From positions 2,671 through 23,283 of the forward strand of contig MFZI01000040.1 in NCBI GenBank assembly GCA_001789355.1: 20,613 nucleotides of DNA. The letters are read 5' to 3'. The notes below the pieces were generated by a model. It was given only the letters and a program-made list of their open reading frames with translations, made no database searches and was not told where the DNA came from. Each line of letters starts with the position of its first letter. Position 1 is the stretch's first letter. Of this stretch, positions 1 to 7,227 are shown piece by piece. The DNA is from Candidatus Roizmanbacteria bacterium RIFCSPHIGHO2_01_FULL_39_8. GTDB lineage: Bacteria; Patescibacteriota; Microgenomatia; UBA1406; GWC2-37-13. A program made the translations under genes and the position numbers.

Positions 1-714
1 CCATTCAAACCGCTCCTCTGGAACTTTACTCATATCGACTATAACGATGTCAAAGCCTTGGAAAAAAATATAACAGGAGATACTGCTGCATTTATAGTCG
101 AGCCTATCCAGGGTGAAGGAGGAATATATATTCCCCATGAAAACTATTTCAAAGAAGTCAGTAAAATTTGTGATGAAAAAAGAATATTACTGATTATTGA
201 TGAAATCCAGACAGGTTGCGGAAGAACAGGACGATTTTTGGCCTCACAAATTTCAGATGTTAATTACGATATTGTTTGCTTGGGAAAAGGATTAGCCGGA
301 GGGATACCTGTCGGAGCAACACTTGTGTCAGAAAAGATTGCAGCAAAAATTACGAGAGGAGTAAACACTTCCACATTCGGTGGTAATCCACTCGCTTGTG
401 CCGGAATTTTGGAGACATTGAAACTGCTAGATGAAGAAATGCTAGCACATGTTATTGAAATGGGAGATTATTTCTTGGGACAATTAATAAAGATAAAATC
501 AAGTCTTATTCGGGATGTTCGTGGAAAAGGGCTCATGATCGGAATCGAAGTAAAAGACAAAAGAAATGACATATTAAAAGCACTCCAGCAAGAATATATC
601 CTAACCATTCCGGCAGGTGAAAATGTTGTTAGACTTCTTCCTCCTCTTATTATTGAAAAAAAACATGTCGATGAAATTGTAGATAAATTAAATAAAGTTT
701 TAAAGCTTGTATGA
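1..714 (+). CDS. argD: Acetylornithine aminotransferase-like class III aminotransferase (5' end outside window)
   Basis: The frame is open from base 1, so the gene starts upstream; 237 codons remain and end in TGA. It is a PLP-dependent fold-type I, class III aminotransferase. Visible landmarks are VEPIQGEGG, then IDEIQTGCGRTG with the PLP-contacting aspartate, then LGKGLAGG carrying the likely Schiff-base lysine, then STFGGNPLACAG. These fit ArgD (N-acetylornithine:2-oxoglutarate aminotransferase of arginine synthesis) best. Ornithine or other omega-amino acid aminotransferases share the motifs and cannot be excluded without the N-terminus. A palindromic repeat begins 2 nt after the stop. 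An argininosuccinate synthase-like gene lies 16 kb away, but no argB, argC, argF or argH is seen here. Confidence 0.85.
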   Translation, partial: PFKPLLWNFTHIDYNDVKALEKNITGDTAAFIVEPIQGEGGIYIPHENYFKEVSKICDEKRILLIIDEIQTGCGRTGRFLASQISDVNYDIVCLGKGLAGGIPVGATLVSEKIAAKITRGVNTSTFGGNPLACAGILETLKLLDEEMLAHVIEMGDYFLGQLIKIKSSLIRDVRGKGLMIGIEVKDKRNDILKALQQEYILTIPAGENVVRLLPPLIIEKKHVDEIVDKLNKVLKLV

Positions 715-716
715 GT

Positions 717-781
717 TGTCATGCTGAATTTAGTTCAGCATCTGGTTTTAAATCAGATCCCGAAACGAGTTCGGGATGACA
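717..781. repeat. Composite palindromic intergenic repeat, copy 1
   Basis: This 65-nt element is bounded by TGTCAT (717-722) and ATGACA (776-781). Inside are a left hairpin (TGCTGAATT...TTCAGCA), a pair ATCTG/CAGAT flanking a short AT-rich centre, and a right hairpin (TCCCGAA...TTCGGGA). It fills the gap between the argD-like stop (714) and the ATG at 793. A related copy lies at 19325-19391. It looks like a REP/MITE-type palindrome; no transposase is present. If translated it would give a false N-terminal extension to the next gene. Confidence 0.8.
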
Positions 782-792
782 ATGAATTACTT

Positions 793-1431
793 ATGTGTAG
801 ATTTTTAATCGCAAAATCAACGAAACCTATTAGACCTTCTAAAATTCTAGAAGCTTTCGCTTCTATGGCAAAAAAAGGTAAAGCCTTTGATGGCGATTGG
901 CAGGGTGACGGCTGGGGAATTGCCTGGATGTCTGACGACTCTACCTGGAAAATATACAAATCACTTTCGCCTATCTGGGAAGAGGAAAAAAAATTTGAAG
1001 ATTTTCCCGAAACAAATTTATTTGCAATACATGCAAGAAGTGCATCATTTCCTCAACACAAAAACAACCTTGAGTTTAATCAACCTTATATAAGTGATTC
1101 CACCTTATTTGTTTTTAATGGATTGCTGAAAGGAGTAAGATTGCCATTTTCCGTTTCCGGAACAATTGGAACCCAAAAAATCTGGGCTCTTTTGCAAGAT
1201 GAGCTTAAAAATAAAAATCCGAAAGACGCTCTTAACAAGGTGAAAGATCTTTTGATAAAACACATGAGGGAAATCCAAGCTCTTAATATTGGCATGATTT
1301 ATGGGGGTGATCTTTTTTCGGTCAACTACTTTACCAAACACAGGAATTATTACACGCTTCAACGTTTTTTTTATAAGACCACAGATATTATCTGTTCAGA
1401 AAAACTCAAGGAACTCGAATTTAATTTATAA
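793..1431 (+). CDS. Class II glutamine amidotransferase domain protein
   Basis: This 212-aa protein is a stand-alone Ntn-type glutamine amidotransferase, related to YafJ-like class II GATases. The start at 793 is chosen because it puts the nucleophilic cysteine at position 2 (MCRFLIAK), as this family needs after Met removal. An upstream in-frame ATG at 721 only translates the palindromic repeat. Other landmarks are GDGWGIAW near residue 40, HARSAS near residue 80, FNG near residue 110 (the Asn-Gly oxyanion-hole position) and ICSEKL near the C-terminus. It would hydrolyse glutamine or a gamma-glutamyl/amide substrate. No synthetase partner domain is attached and the acceptor is unknown. It is followed 15 nt later by the tRNA-binding protein gene, which has its own promoter-like -10. 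Confidence 0.8.
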   Translation: MCRFLIAKSTKPIRPSKILEAFASMAKKGKAFDGDWQGDGWGIAWMSDDSTWKIYKSLSPIWEEEKKFEDFPETNLFAIHARSASFPQHKNNLEFNQPYISDSTLFVFNGLLKGVRLPFSVSGTIGTQKIWALLQDELKNKNPKDALNKVKDLLIKHMREIQALNIGMIYGGDLFSVNYFTKHRNYYTLQRFFYKTTDIICSEKLKELEFNL

Positions 1432-1433
1432 GT

Positions 1434-1439
1434 TATAAT
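1434..1439 (+). promoter_or_regulatory. Consensus -10 element for the tRNA-binding protein gene (leaderless)
   Basis: A perfect TATAAT lies 7 nt before the ATG at 1447, so transcription would begin at or next to the start codon. It overlaps the end of the preceding gene. No convincing -35 was seen. Confidence 0.55.
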
Positions 1440-1446
1440 TACTGCT

Positions 1447-1782
1447 ATGGACACGATTTCTTTTGACGAGTGGAAAAAAATCGAAATGAAAGTGGGGAAG
1501 ATTATGAAAGTCGAGCGGGTTCCTGATACCGACAAATTGTACAAGCTCCAAGTCGATATCGGTGTGGCTGAGCCTATTCAAATTGTGACAAGCCTTGTTC
1601 CCTATTACAAAGAAGAGGAATTGCAGGATAGAAAAATAGTTGTACTGGTAAATCTTGAGCCCGCAAAATTCGCCGGAGAGACTTCAGAAGGAATGCTTTT
1701 ATGTGCAGAAAATGAAGACGAAGATAAGTGTGTCCTGCTTTCTGTTGAAAAAGATATTGAACCCGGAACACCAATTACATAA
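1447..1782 (+). CDS. Free-standing tRNA-binding domain protein (EMAP/Trbp111/MetRS C-terminal type)
   Basis: The 111-aa protein is a single OB-fold tRNA-binding domain. The order FDEWKKIEMKVGKI, then ERVPDTDKLYKLQVDIG, then QIVTSL, then LVNLEPAKFAGETSEGMLL matches the domain at the C-terminus of bacterial MetRS and the stand-alone Trbp111 and CsaA families. SEGMLL is a family hallmark. It probably binds the outside corner of tRNA structure-specifically and without charging activity. It lies between a glutamine amidotransferase and class I LysRS genes on the same strand. Whether this genome's MetRS lacks the domain, making this its beta subunit, cannot be told here. Confidence 0.88.
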   Translation: MDTISFDEWKKIEMKVGKIMKVERVPDTDKLYKLQVDIGVAEPIQIVTSLVPYYKEEELQDRKIVVLVNLEPAKFAGETSEGMLLCAENEDEDKCVLLSVEKDIEPGTPIT

Positions 1783-1890
1783 GTTCAAAGTGCAAAGATC
1801 AAATATCAAAACCTAGTTCAAAGCTCAAAGTTCACTATATTATTCTGAAGCTTTGGTCTTAGATTTGATCTTTGATATTTGATTTTTGAT
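1783..1890. repeat. Low-complexity inverted-repeat filler upstream of lysS
   Basis: The 116-nt gap before lysS is nearly all built from variants of TTCAAAG, GATCAAA and TTTGAT. The left arm (about 1784-1812) contains ATCAAATATCAAA and the right arm (about 1866-1890) contains its complement TTTGATATTTGAT, so the region can fold into an imperfect long hairpin. No clean promoter for lysS was found in it. It is of the same general kind as the tract inside lysS at 3185-3221. Confidence 0.6.
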
Positions 1891-1898
1891 CTAATATT

Positions 1899-3470
1899 AT
1901 GATTTGGGTCGACCGCATTGCCAAACAATTTGAAGGAAGAGCTCAACATGTTGACGACATGTTTACTCCGTCGGGATTTGCCCACATGGGTTCCTTGCGT
2001 GGACCTATTCTGCATGATGTGATCTACAAAGTTTTACACAGCAAAAACAGGGACACCGTTTTCACCTATGTATTTAATGATTTTGATACGATCGACGGCC
2101 TGCCTCCTGATTTGAAGGAAAAATTCTCACCTTATTTTGCCTGGCCTTTGAGTAAAGCTCCCTCGCCTGTCGATGGTTATAAAAGTTTTGCTGAATATTT
2201 CTCGTCTGATTTTAAAAAAGTGCTTGAATCCCTCGGGTTTCAGGCAAATTATATCTCTTCCTGGAATATGTATCATGAGGGCAAATTTAATGAAGTCATT
2301 AGAATCGCGCTGGATAATAAGGAAAAAATACTTGAAATCTATAAAAAAATTGCCGGATATAAGAAAAAGTCTTCAGATTGGCATCCTCTTCAGGTCATCT
2401 GCCCAAAATGTGGAAAACTTGGAACGACAAAGGTGACAGGCTGGGATGGAGAATTAGTCACCTTTACCTGTGAACCTCGTCTCGTAACCTGGGCAGCAGG
2501 GTGCGGATATTCGGGAAGCATCTCTCCCTTTGACGGGAATGGAAAACTTCCCTGGAAAGTCGATTGGCCTGCTCACTGGAAAGTACTGGGAGTTACCTTT
2601 GAAGGAGCCGGAAAAGATCATGCCAGTCGCGGCGGGTCCTATGATATCGCATTTGCTCTCTGCGATGAAGTTTTTCACTCTGTCAGACCGTATTATTTTC
2701 CCTATGAATTTTTTCTTTTTGGGGGTAAAAAAATGGCTTCTTCCAAAGGTATAGGTCTAAAAGCCAGAGATTTGACAACTATTCTTCCTCCAGAAATAGC
2801 GAGATTTCTCATTGTTAGAATTCCACCGCAAAAAACACTAGAATTCAATCCAATAGGCGAAGCAATACCAAATCTCTTTGACGAATATGACCGCTGCATG
2901 GCTGCCTATTTTGACAAGCAGGAAGGTAAAATTCCTGCAGGAAAACCCGGAGAAGTTTTGTCTGATTTTGCTCGAATTTATGAACTCTCCGAAGTTCGAT
3001 TGCATCCGAAAAAAAGAATTTCTGTTCCACGTTTCAGGACGGTAGCTAATTTAATAAAAAATAAAACTGATCTCACTTCTTTTTTTGCAAAACAGAAAGG
3101 GTCAAAACTAACTCTTGAAGAGGAAAAAATACTTAAAGAAAGAGAACAATTTGTGGAAGTCTATCTCAAAAATTATGCCCAAGATAAACCAACTATAAAC
3201 TATAAACTACAAACTACTAACTTCTCTGCGGGTCAAAAAGAATTCCTCCTGTTGCTTGCGAAAAATTTGAAGTCTGCAAAAGAAAATAAAGAAGACATAC
3301 AGAAGATCGTCTTCGATTCAATAAAACAGAGTGGACTTAATCCTAGAGATGCTTTCAGGGCTTTTTATCAAAAGCTGACTGGCAAAGACTTCGGCCCAAA
3401 AGCCGGAGATCTTATTCTGGAACAAGGTATTGATGCTGTTATCTCAAAACTACATTCAACTTCGAATTAA
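1899..3470 (+). CDS. lysS: Lysyl-tRNA synthetase, class I (archaeal type)
   Basis: The 523-aa protein charges tRNA-Lys using a class I (Rossmann) fold, unrelated to the class II LysRS of most bacteria. The HIGH-like motif is PSGFAHMGS at residues 24-32; the KMSKS-like motif is KMASSKG at 278-284. A cysteine pair CPKCG and a later CE/CG pair near residues 167-200 suggest zinc binding. GAGKDHASRGGSYD is a class I LysRS signature before the KMSKS loop. The C-terminal third (about 350-523) is the helical anticodon-binding region and contains a repeat-like insertion near residues 429-441. Length fits the family. The 3' end overlaps the convergent DUF488 gene by 32 nt. Confidence 0.95.
   Translation: MIWVDRIAKQFEGRAQHVDDMFTPSGFAHMGSLRGPILHDVIYKVLHSKNRDTVFTYVFNDFDTIDGLPPDLKEKFSPYFAWPLSKAPSPVDGYKSFAEYFSSDFKKVLESLGFQANYISSWNMYHEGKFNEVIRIALDNKEKILEIYKKIAGYKKKSSDWHPLQVICPKCGKLGTTKVTGWDGELVTFTCEPRLVTWAAGCGYSGSISPFDGNGKLPWKVDWPAHWKVLGVTFEGAGKDHASRGGSYDIAFALCDEVFHSVRPYYFPYEFFLFGGKKMASSKGIGLKARDLTTILPPEIARFLIVRIPPQKTLEFNPIGEAIPNLFDEYDRCMAAYFDKQEGKIPAGKPGEVLSDFARIYELSEVRLHPKKRISVPRFRTVANLIKNKTDLTSFFAKQKGSKLTLEEEKILKEREQFVEVYLKNYAQDKPTINYKLQTTNFSAGQKEFLLLLAKNLKSAKENKEDIQKIVFDSIKQSGLNPRDAFRAFYQKLTGKDFGPKAGDLILEQGIDAVISKLHSTSN
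3185..3221 (+). repeat. Repeat-like tract embedded in frame within lysS
   Basis: The tract is a run of ACTATAA, ACTACAA and ACTAACTT units of about 8-10 nt. It encodes roughly INYKLQTTNF near residues 432-441, a sequence unlike the charged helices around it. It resembles simple intergenic filler and keeps the reading frame. Confidence 0.5.
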
Positions 3471-3807
3471 TTCTTTTACATTCTTCTGCCACCAATCTCC
3501 TATGACACTTTTTAGGGCTTTCTTCCCAACATAAAAGGGTAATTTTTTTCTTTTTTGAAAGTAAAATTAAAATTTTTACATATTCCTTATTTTTTATTAA
3601 GACTTCTTTTGTGAATCTTTTCTTGAATTCATTCCATGTAATTTTTTTTTTAATTACGTATAACTTTAATAACTCTTCGGGAGGTGCAAGTTTTGGGAGC
3701 CAAATGTCAAAGTCATACACTTTTTCAATTCTCCTCATTATGCATATTCTTATCCCATCTGATTTATTTTTTTTTCTTTGTATTGATTTGCTTGCAATAT
3801 TAAGCAT
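3439..3807 (-). CDS. DUF488 family protein
   Basis: The 122-aa protein matches the DUF488 (YeaO-like) pattern. An N-terminal SDGIRICIMRR corresponds to the DGxRIlvdR segment. FDIWLPKLAPPEELLKLY follows, then TWNEFKKRF, and finally ITLLCWEESPKKCHRRLVAE with the conserved CHR. Because the DGIRI segment is homologous, the long start at 3807 is preferred to an internal Met. Function is not established for the family. The start codon overlaps the Maf-like gene's stop by 8 nt, so the two are probably translated in a coupled way. The 3' end runs 32 nt into the 3' end of lysS on the other strand. Confidence 0.8.
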   Translation of the reverse strand: MLNIASKSIQRKKNKSDGIRICIMRRIEKVYDFDIWLPKLAPPEELLKLYVIKKKITWNEFKKRFTKEVLIKNKEYVKILILLSKKKKITLLCWEESPKKCHRRLVAEECKRINSKLNVVLR

Positions 3808-4675
3808 AAAGATCTACTCTATCTTGGGATAAAGCCACAACATTGTTTAACCATTCCCAATTTCTATATCTCATGTGCACTTGAGTATTATATGGCCTAA
3901 ATAGTTCAGGAGGCATCCCAATTGCAACAGTATGAACAGCATCCCTATAGACGTCTTTAAAACCTGCGTCATTGATACCTACACCGTTTATTGCCCTTAC
4001 CACGCATAGTTTCATTAAAACCGGTAAGGACATACCACCCGATAAGCTATGAACAGTTGTAGTACCCATGTTTTTTTCAGAGTATGGTTTACTACTATAG
4101 AATAAATCAAATATTTCTAGATACCTTTCCATACCCTCATCTGTTGCTAGAAAGGATACTCCTGCAAAGTCAAGCATAACATTTGCCGCAACTTTTGTTT
4201 CGGATTCAAAAGTTTGCGCTCTTACTAAACGTGTTACTGCTCCTGAGGAGACTTGATAAAAAGGATCCTCACAACAAGATATTGAAAAATCCCTCATACT
4301 AGAGAAATTATCCTGAAGCTCCTCTAGCTTCATTGGTTTTCCCTTGCTCACTAATAAACCATCTCTACCAGGAATGCTCGTTCTTGTATCCGCTGCAACA
4401 ATTAAACAATCTTTATGTTGATTTAGCAATCTTTGTTGCTTTAAGTAATCATGTAGCCTTTGTGCCTTAAAACCAGCCACAAGAACTTCATCTAATAAAG
4501 GCTCCTCTCCGGATTCAACATAAAGTTTTACTGCAGTTTTCCCTCCAAACATCTGCTCGACGAACTCCGCTCTTCTTGGACTAGTACTCGATAGTAAAAC
4601 TATAGGCGGTGTAAACCTGAGTTGCCCTTCTGAAAAGACCTTATTTTCTGGACTAATGACTTGCTTTGTAAACAT
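3800..4675 (-). CDS. Divergent, long Maf-like nucleotide pyrophosphatase
   Basis: The 291-aa protein has the Maf/Ham1-superfamily start LLSSTSPRRAEF (residues 27-38; Maf consensus ASxSPRR), then IVAADTRTSI (92-101; Maf usually GADTvV) and SKGKP (110-114). Maf proteins hydrolyse non-canonical or methylated nucleoside triphosphates to monophosphates and are usually about 190-200 aa. This one carries roughly 90 extra residues, mainly after the core, with no motif I recognise, so the substrate is uncertain. The ATG at 4675 is chosen because the in-frame ATG at 4756 lies upstream of the predicted transcription start and would translate two terminator U-tracts. It is the first gene of a two-gene unit with DUF488. 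Confidence 0.7.
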   Translation of the reverse strand: MFTKQVISPENKVFSEGQLRFTPPIVLLSSTSPRRAEFVEQMFGGKTAVKLYVESGEEPLLDEVLVAGFKAQRLHDYLKQQRLLNQHKDCLIVAADTRTSIPGRDGLLVSKGKPMKLEELQDNFSSMRDFSISCCEDPFYQVSSGAVTRLVRAQTFESETKVAANVMLDFAGVSFLATDEGMERYLEIFDLFYSSKPYSEKNMGTTTVHSLSGGMSLPVLMKLCVVRAINGVGINDAGFKDVYRDAVHTVAIGMPPELFRPYNTQVHMRYRNWEWLNNVVALSQDRVDLYA

Positions 4676-4699
4676 AAAAAAACCCGCGGAATGCGGGTT
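4676..4699 (-). terminator. Intrinsic-terminator hairpin abutting the Maf-like start codon (attenuator candidate)
   Basis: Read on the minus strand this is AACCCGC, a 5-nt loop, GCGGGTT, then more U residues, with ATG (4675) directly after the U-run. The stem is 7 bp and GC-rich. It lies downstream of the predicted promoter (4739-4767), so it would stop transcripts before the gene unless relieved. Confidence 0.65.
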
Positions 4700-4733
4700 A
4701 TAAATAAAAAAAAAGAAACTCTCGTTTCTCCAT
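4698..4733 (-). CDS. Possible 11-codon leader ORF upstream of the Maf-like gene
   Basis: ATG at 4733 opens an ORF reading MEKREFLFFYL and stopping (TAA) at the base of the GC-rich terminator hairpin. The ATG is 5 nt below the predicted -10, the same spacing as other leaderless starts in the window, and the ORF is not in frame with the Maf-like gene. A second, weaker hairpin (AGAAAC/GTTTCT, 4714-4729) followed by nine U residues lies inside it. Short AT-rich ORFs arise by chance, so translation is inference. Confidence 0.35.
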   Translation of the reverse strand: MEKREFLFFYL

Positions 4734-4738
4734 AAATC

Positions 4739-4767
4739 ATTATGGACCACTTTCATCAGAATTTCAA
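4739..4767 (-). promoter_or_regulatory. Promoter of the Maf-like/DUF488 unit
   Basis: On the minus strand TTGAAA (4762-4767) is followed after exactly 17 nt by CATAAT (4739-4744). Each hexamer differs from consensus at one position. Transcription would start near 4732, upstream of two U-tailed hairpins. Confidence 0.6.
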
Positions 4768-4788
4768 GAGCAAAATACTATATTTGAG

Positions 4789-4797
4789 TGTTATAAT
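4789..4797 (+). promoter_or_regulatory. Extended -10 promoter for the phosphoribosyltransferase-PNP unit (leaderless)
   Basis: TGTTATAAT is a perfect extended -10 (TGn plus TATAAT at 4792-4797). It ends 5 nt before the ATG at 4803. No good -35 is visible, which extended -10 promoters tolerate. It diverges from the Maf-like promoter. Confidence 0.6.
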
Positions 4798-4802
4798 TCT
4801 TC

Positions 4803-5372
4803 ATGGAATATTACACCGTCTCATGGCAAAAACTTCACGATTCTCTATTTACACTTGCTCAAACTATAGAAAAAAAAGAAAGATCCTTTGATCTAATCGT
4901 TGCCATATCGCGAGGCGGCCTTACTATTTCACATATTCTTTCGGACTTCCTTAAGTTGCCCATCACCACGTTTACTATTTCAACCTATAAAGACTTCAAA
5001 CAACACAAAGTGCCGGAGATTACTCTCAAAATAGGTAATAAACTTCACCACAAAAAAATTATTCTCGTCGATGACGTATCTGATACCGGAAAAACATTTA
5101 TCCGGGGAATTGAATATCTGAAAAGCTTAGGTGCAGACCATATCAGAACCGCATCACCTTTTATTAAGCCATGGACCAAATTTATTCCCGATTATTATGA
5201 TCGCCAAGTTGACAAATGGATTATATTCCCCTTCGATATGAGAGAATCTGTCGATACAATAACTCGTAATTTGAAAAAAGAAAAATACTCAAACCTTAAA
5301 ATCAAAAATCACCTCAAAAAAATTGGCATTCCTTCGCATTTTATTAATACCTATTTACCCAAGCATCTATGA
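4803..5372 (+). CDS. Purine-type phosphoribosyltransferase (COG2236-like)
   Basis: The 189-aa type I phosphoribosyltransferase has AISRGGL at 34-40 and the PRPP-binding loop ILVDDVSDTGKT at 87-98. YDRQVDKWIIFPFDMRE (about 132-148) resembles the WivfPWE segment of the xanthine/hypoxanthine/guanine phosphoribosyltransferase-like COG2236 group. It probably joins a free purine base to PRPP to give the nucleoside monophosphate. Its stop overlaps the next start as ATGA, so it is coupled to purine nucleoside phosphorylase, which releases bases. Together they form a purine salvage pair. The exact base is not readable from sequence. Confidence 0.85.
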   Translation: MEYYTVSWQKLHDSLFTLAQTIEKKERSFDLIVAISRGGLTISHILSDFLKLPITTFTISTYKDFKQHKVPEITLKIGNKLHHKKIILVDDVSDTGKTFIRGIEYLKSLGADHIRTASPFIKPWTKFIPDYYDRQVDKWIIFPFDMRESVDTITRNLKKEKYSNLKIKNHLKKIGIPSHFINTYLPKHL

Positions 5373-6148
5373 AATCTGATAAAGAAGTCGCAGCCATAAT
5401 CAAAAAAAAAGTCAGATATTTTCCGGAAATGTTGATTATTCTTGGATCAGGTTGGAATAAAATCCTGGAAAAAATCAAAAAGGAAATTGAGATACCCTAC
5501 TCAACTTTGTTTGGTGTTATAGCAACGGTACCGGGACATGAAGGGAAATTAGTTATCGGAAAAATAAGAAGCAGACGGATAGCTTTCATGTCTGGGAGGT
5601 TCCACACTTACGAAGGCTACAGCGCCTATGAAGCAACAACTCCTATCAGAGCTTTTGTAAAAGTTGGAATGAAACAACTTATTCTAACCGCGGCCTGCGG
5701 TGCGCTTCATCCTAAATTCAAAGTTGGTGATTTTGTCATCCTTTCAGATGTCATAACACTTTTCCTCGCACTTGACAATCCACTAAAAGGGCCAAATTTT
5801 GTCGATGTGTCAAGTATTTTTGATGAAACTTTGCGAAAAAAAGCAACTGAAGTCGCAGTAAAAAATAAAATTCCTTTCCATGAGGGGGCTTATGTATACT
5901 ATCACGGACCCAACTACGAAACACCAGCTGATAAGATGGCATTGCGCTTTTTAGGAGCAGATGTTGTTGGCATGAGCACTGTTCCCGAAGCGATTGTCGC
6001 CAAATCTCTCAACATTAAAACTCTCGGACTTTCTTTTGTCACAAATCTGGCGTTTGTAAAACATGATCATGAAGAAGTCCTCGCCGAAGCAAACAAAGCA
6101 AGTAGACAAATGGTTACTCTTCTTGAAGGTATAATAAACTGCGATTAA
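5369..6148 (+). CDS. Purine nucleoside phosphorylase (trimeric PNP/MTAP family)
   Basis: The 259-aa enzyme would cleave purine nucleosides with phosphate to base plus ribose 1-phosphate. The family motifs run in order: LGSGWN (25-30), VPGHEGKLVIG (54-64), GRFHTYEG (76-83), NPLKGPN (137-143), GPNYETPAD (180-188) with the base-binding Glu, GADVVGMSTVPE (196-207) and VTNLA (224-228). The Asn in the last motif, at the position of human PNP Asn243, suggests 6-oxopurines (inosine, guanosine) rather than methylthioadenosine, where Asp is usual. One departure is TAACGAL where NAAGG(L/I) is typical. Its start overlaps the previous stop; its own stop overlaps the convergent deaminase-like gene by 4 nt. 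Confidence 0.92.
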   Translation: MKSDKEVAAIIKKKVRYFPEMLIILGSGWNKILEKIKKEIEIPYSTLFGVIATVPGHEGKLVIGKIRSRRIAFMSGRFHTYEGYSAYEATTPIRAFVKVGMKQLILTAACGALHPKFKVGDFVILSDVITLFLALDNPLKGPNFVDVSSIFDETLRKKATEVAVKNKIPFHEGAYVYYHGPNYETPADKMALRFLGADVVGMSTVPEAIVAKSLNIKTLGLSFVTNLAFVKHDHEEVLAEANKASRQMVTLLEGIINCD

Positions 6149-7137
6149 GTCTTGTATCGTGGCGCAATATACACACCACCACTGGACATTCTCTCAGAAA
6201 TAATCATATCAATATTATCAGGAAAATTCGTCGTATCAGATAATCCGACTTCCGCAAGCACCTCATCAATTAGCTCTCTATTTAGATCGAATGTACCTCT
6301 TATAACTTGTTCAAATTTACTATCTACGGCAGTATTTAGATCGTATTCATAAATGAGCTCACCCTTTTTATTATGAACGGCTATCCTTTCTTTGAGAGGA
6401 TCACCTGAATAATCAGCTAAAACAAGATTGGCCTTTTGAGCCAAAAATATATTTGGCCATATTGCCGGAAGTCTTCCAAGCCTTCCTTCAAACATAGAGC
6501 CTGACGGCGGATCATCAGCTCCGACTATATAGGTGTCAAATCTGTGCGAGATTGCTCTTCTCATACAACCCGGACAAGATTCTAGACTTGTAATCATAAT
6601 CTTTTCTTCAAAATGGTGAGGAGCTGGCCGAACCATAATTATCGAATCGCGCAATCTTCTCCTGGTTATGTTTTTCATCATCTTTTCTTCACTTGGACGA
6701 GCATGGGCTATGTGCTTATGAAAATTCGAGATATCTTCTAGCACATCAATTGCATCTTCTTCTGCATGATAATGAGTATTTGCTAAGGTTCTCATTCTAT
6801 TTCTTCCCCCGAGCACATATTCAATACCGTTTACACGGTAGACTACACAAGCACCAATCCCGTATGTTCCATCACCGAGCGCCCTCAATCCTTCTTCACA
6901 TGCATAGGAAAGGTATTCTTGGGTTGAATTGGGCTCAGACTGTTGCCTCATTTCATGGAGGTAAGATTTAGATTCTCTAAGGTGATTAGTAACACTATCA
7001 CCACCTAAAAGAGTAGCCTTTGGCGACTCATATATAATAGGATTTAGTCTTAATGAAAGATTGTGCAATGCTTGTGAAAGGGTTACTAATGACCAAGCCC
7101 CAAAAATTCTCGCTCTTGATATCTCTATGGCTTCCAT
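6145..7137 (-). CDS. Deaminase-fold protein (CMP/dCMP/guanine/tRNA-adenosine deaminase superfamily)
   Basis: The 330-aa protein has the zinc site of the cytidine-deaminase-like fold: THYHAEEDAI with ligand His124 and catalytic Glu126, and SLESCPGCMRRAI with Cys188 and Cys191. GADDPPSG after the second motif resembles TadA and guanine deaminases more than free cytidine deaminase. The length is about twice that of a minimal deaminase. About 75 residues precede the core and about 100 follow it, neither recognised. Its neighbours (PNP, PRT, guaB, guaA) make a purine or nucleotide substrate plausible, but the base is unknown. It is transcribed divergently from guaB. Confidence 0.8.
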   Translation of the reverse strand: MEAIEISRARIFGAWSLVTLSQALHNLSLRLNPIIYESPKATLLGGDSVTNHLRESKSYLHEMRQQSEPNSTQEYLSYACEEGLRALGDGTYGIGACVVYRVNGIEYVLGGRNRMRTLANTHYHAEEDAIDVLEDISNFHKHIAHARPSEEKMMKNITRRRLRDSIIMVRPAPHHFEEKIMITSLESCPGCMRRAISHRFDTYIVGADDPPSGSMFEGRLGRLPAIWPNIFLAQKANLVLADYSGDPLKERIAVHNKKGELIYEYDLNTAVDSKFEQVIRGTFDLNRELIDEVLAEVGLSDTTNFPDNIDMIISERMSSGGVYIAPRYKT

Positions 7138-7145
7138 AGCCTTGT

Positions 7146-7151
7146 ATTATA
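7146..7151 (-). promoter_or_regulatory. Consensus -10 for the deaminase-like gene (leaderless)
   Basis: A perfect TATAAT on the minus strand lies 8 nt before the ATG at 7137, giving little or no 5' leader. The -35 is not convincing. It shares the 90-nt divergent gap with the guaB promoter. Confidence 0.55.
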
Positions 7152-7194
7152 CTAAATACCCCATAACTCTTATCTAATTTTCCTTAATTCACTC

Positions 7195-7222
7195 TTGCAA
7201 AATAAAAAACTGTCCCTATAAT
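7195..7222 (+). promoter_or_regulatory. guaB-guaA promoter (leaderless)
   Basis: TTGCAA (7195-7200), a 16-nt spacer and a perfect TATAAT (7217-7222) end 5 nt before the ATG at 7228. No riboswitch or hairpin fits before the start. Confidence 0.65.
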
Positions 7223-7227
7223 AAATT

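Noticed and set aside
721..792. In-frame N-terminal extension of the glutamine amidotransferase
   Set aside because: It translates the palindromic repeat and would bury the catalytic Cys that must follow the initiator Met.
4676..4756. In-frame extension of the Maf-like protein from the ATG at 4756
   Set aside because: It lies upstream of the predicted promoter's start and its Phe runs are terminator U-tracts.
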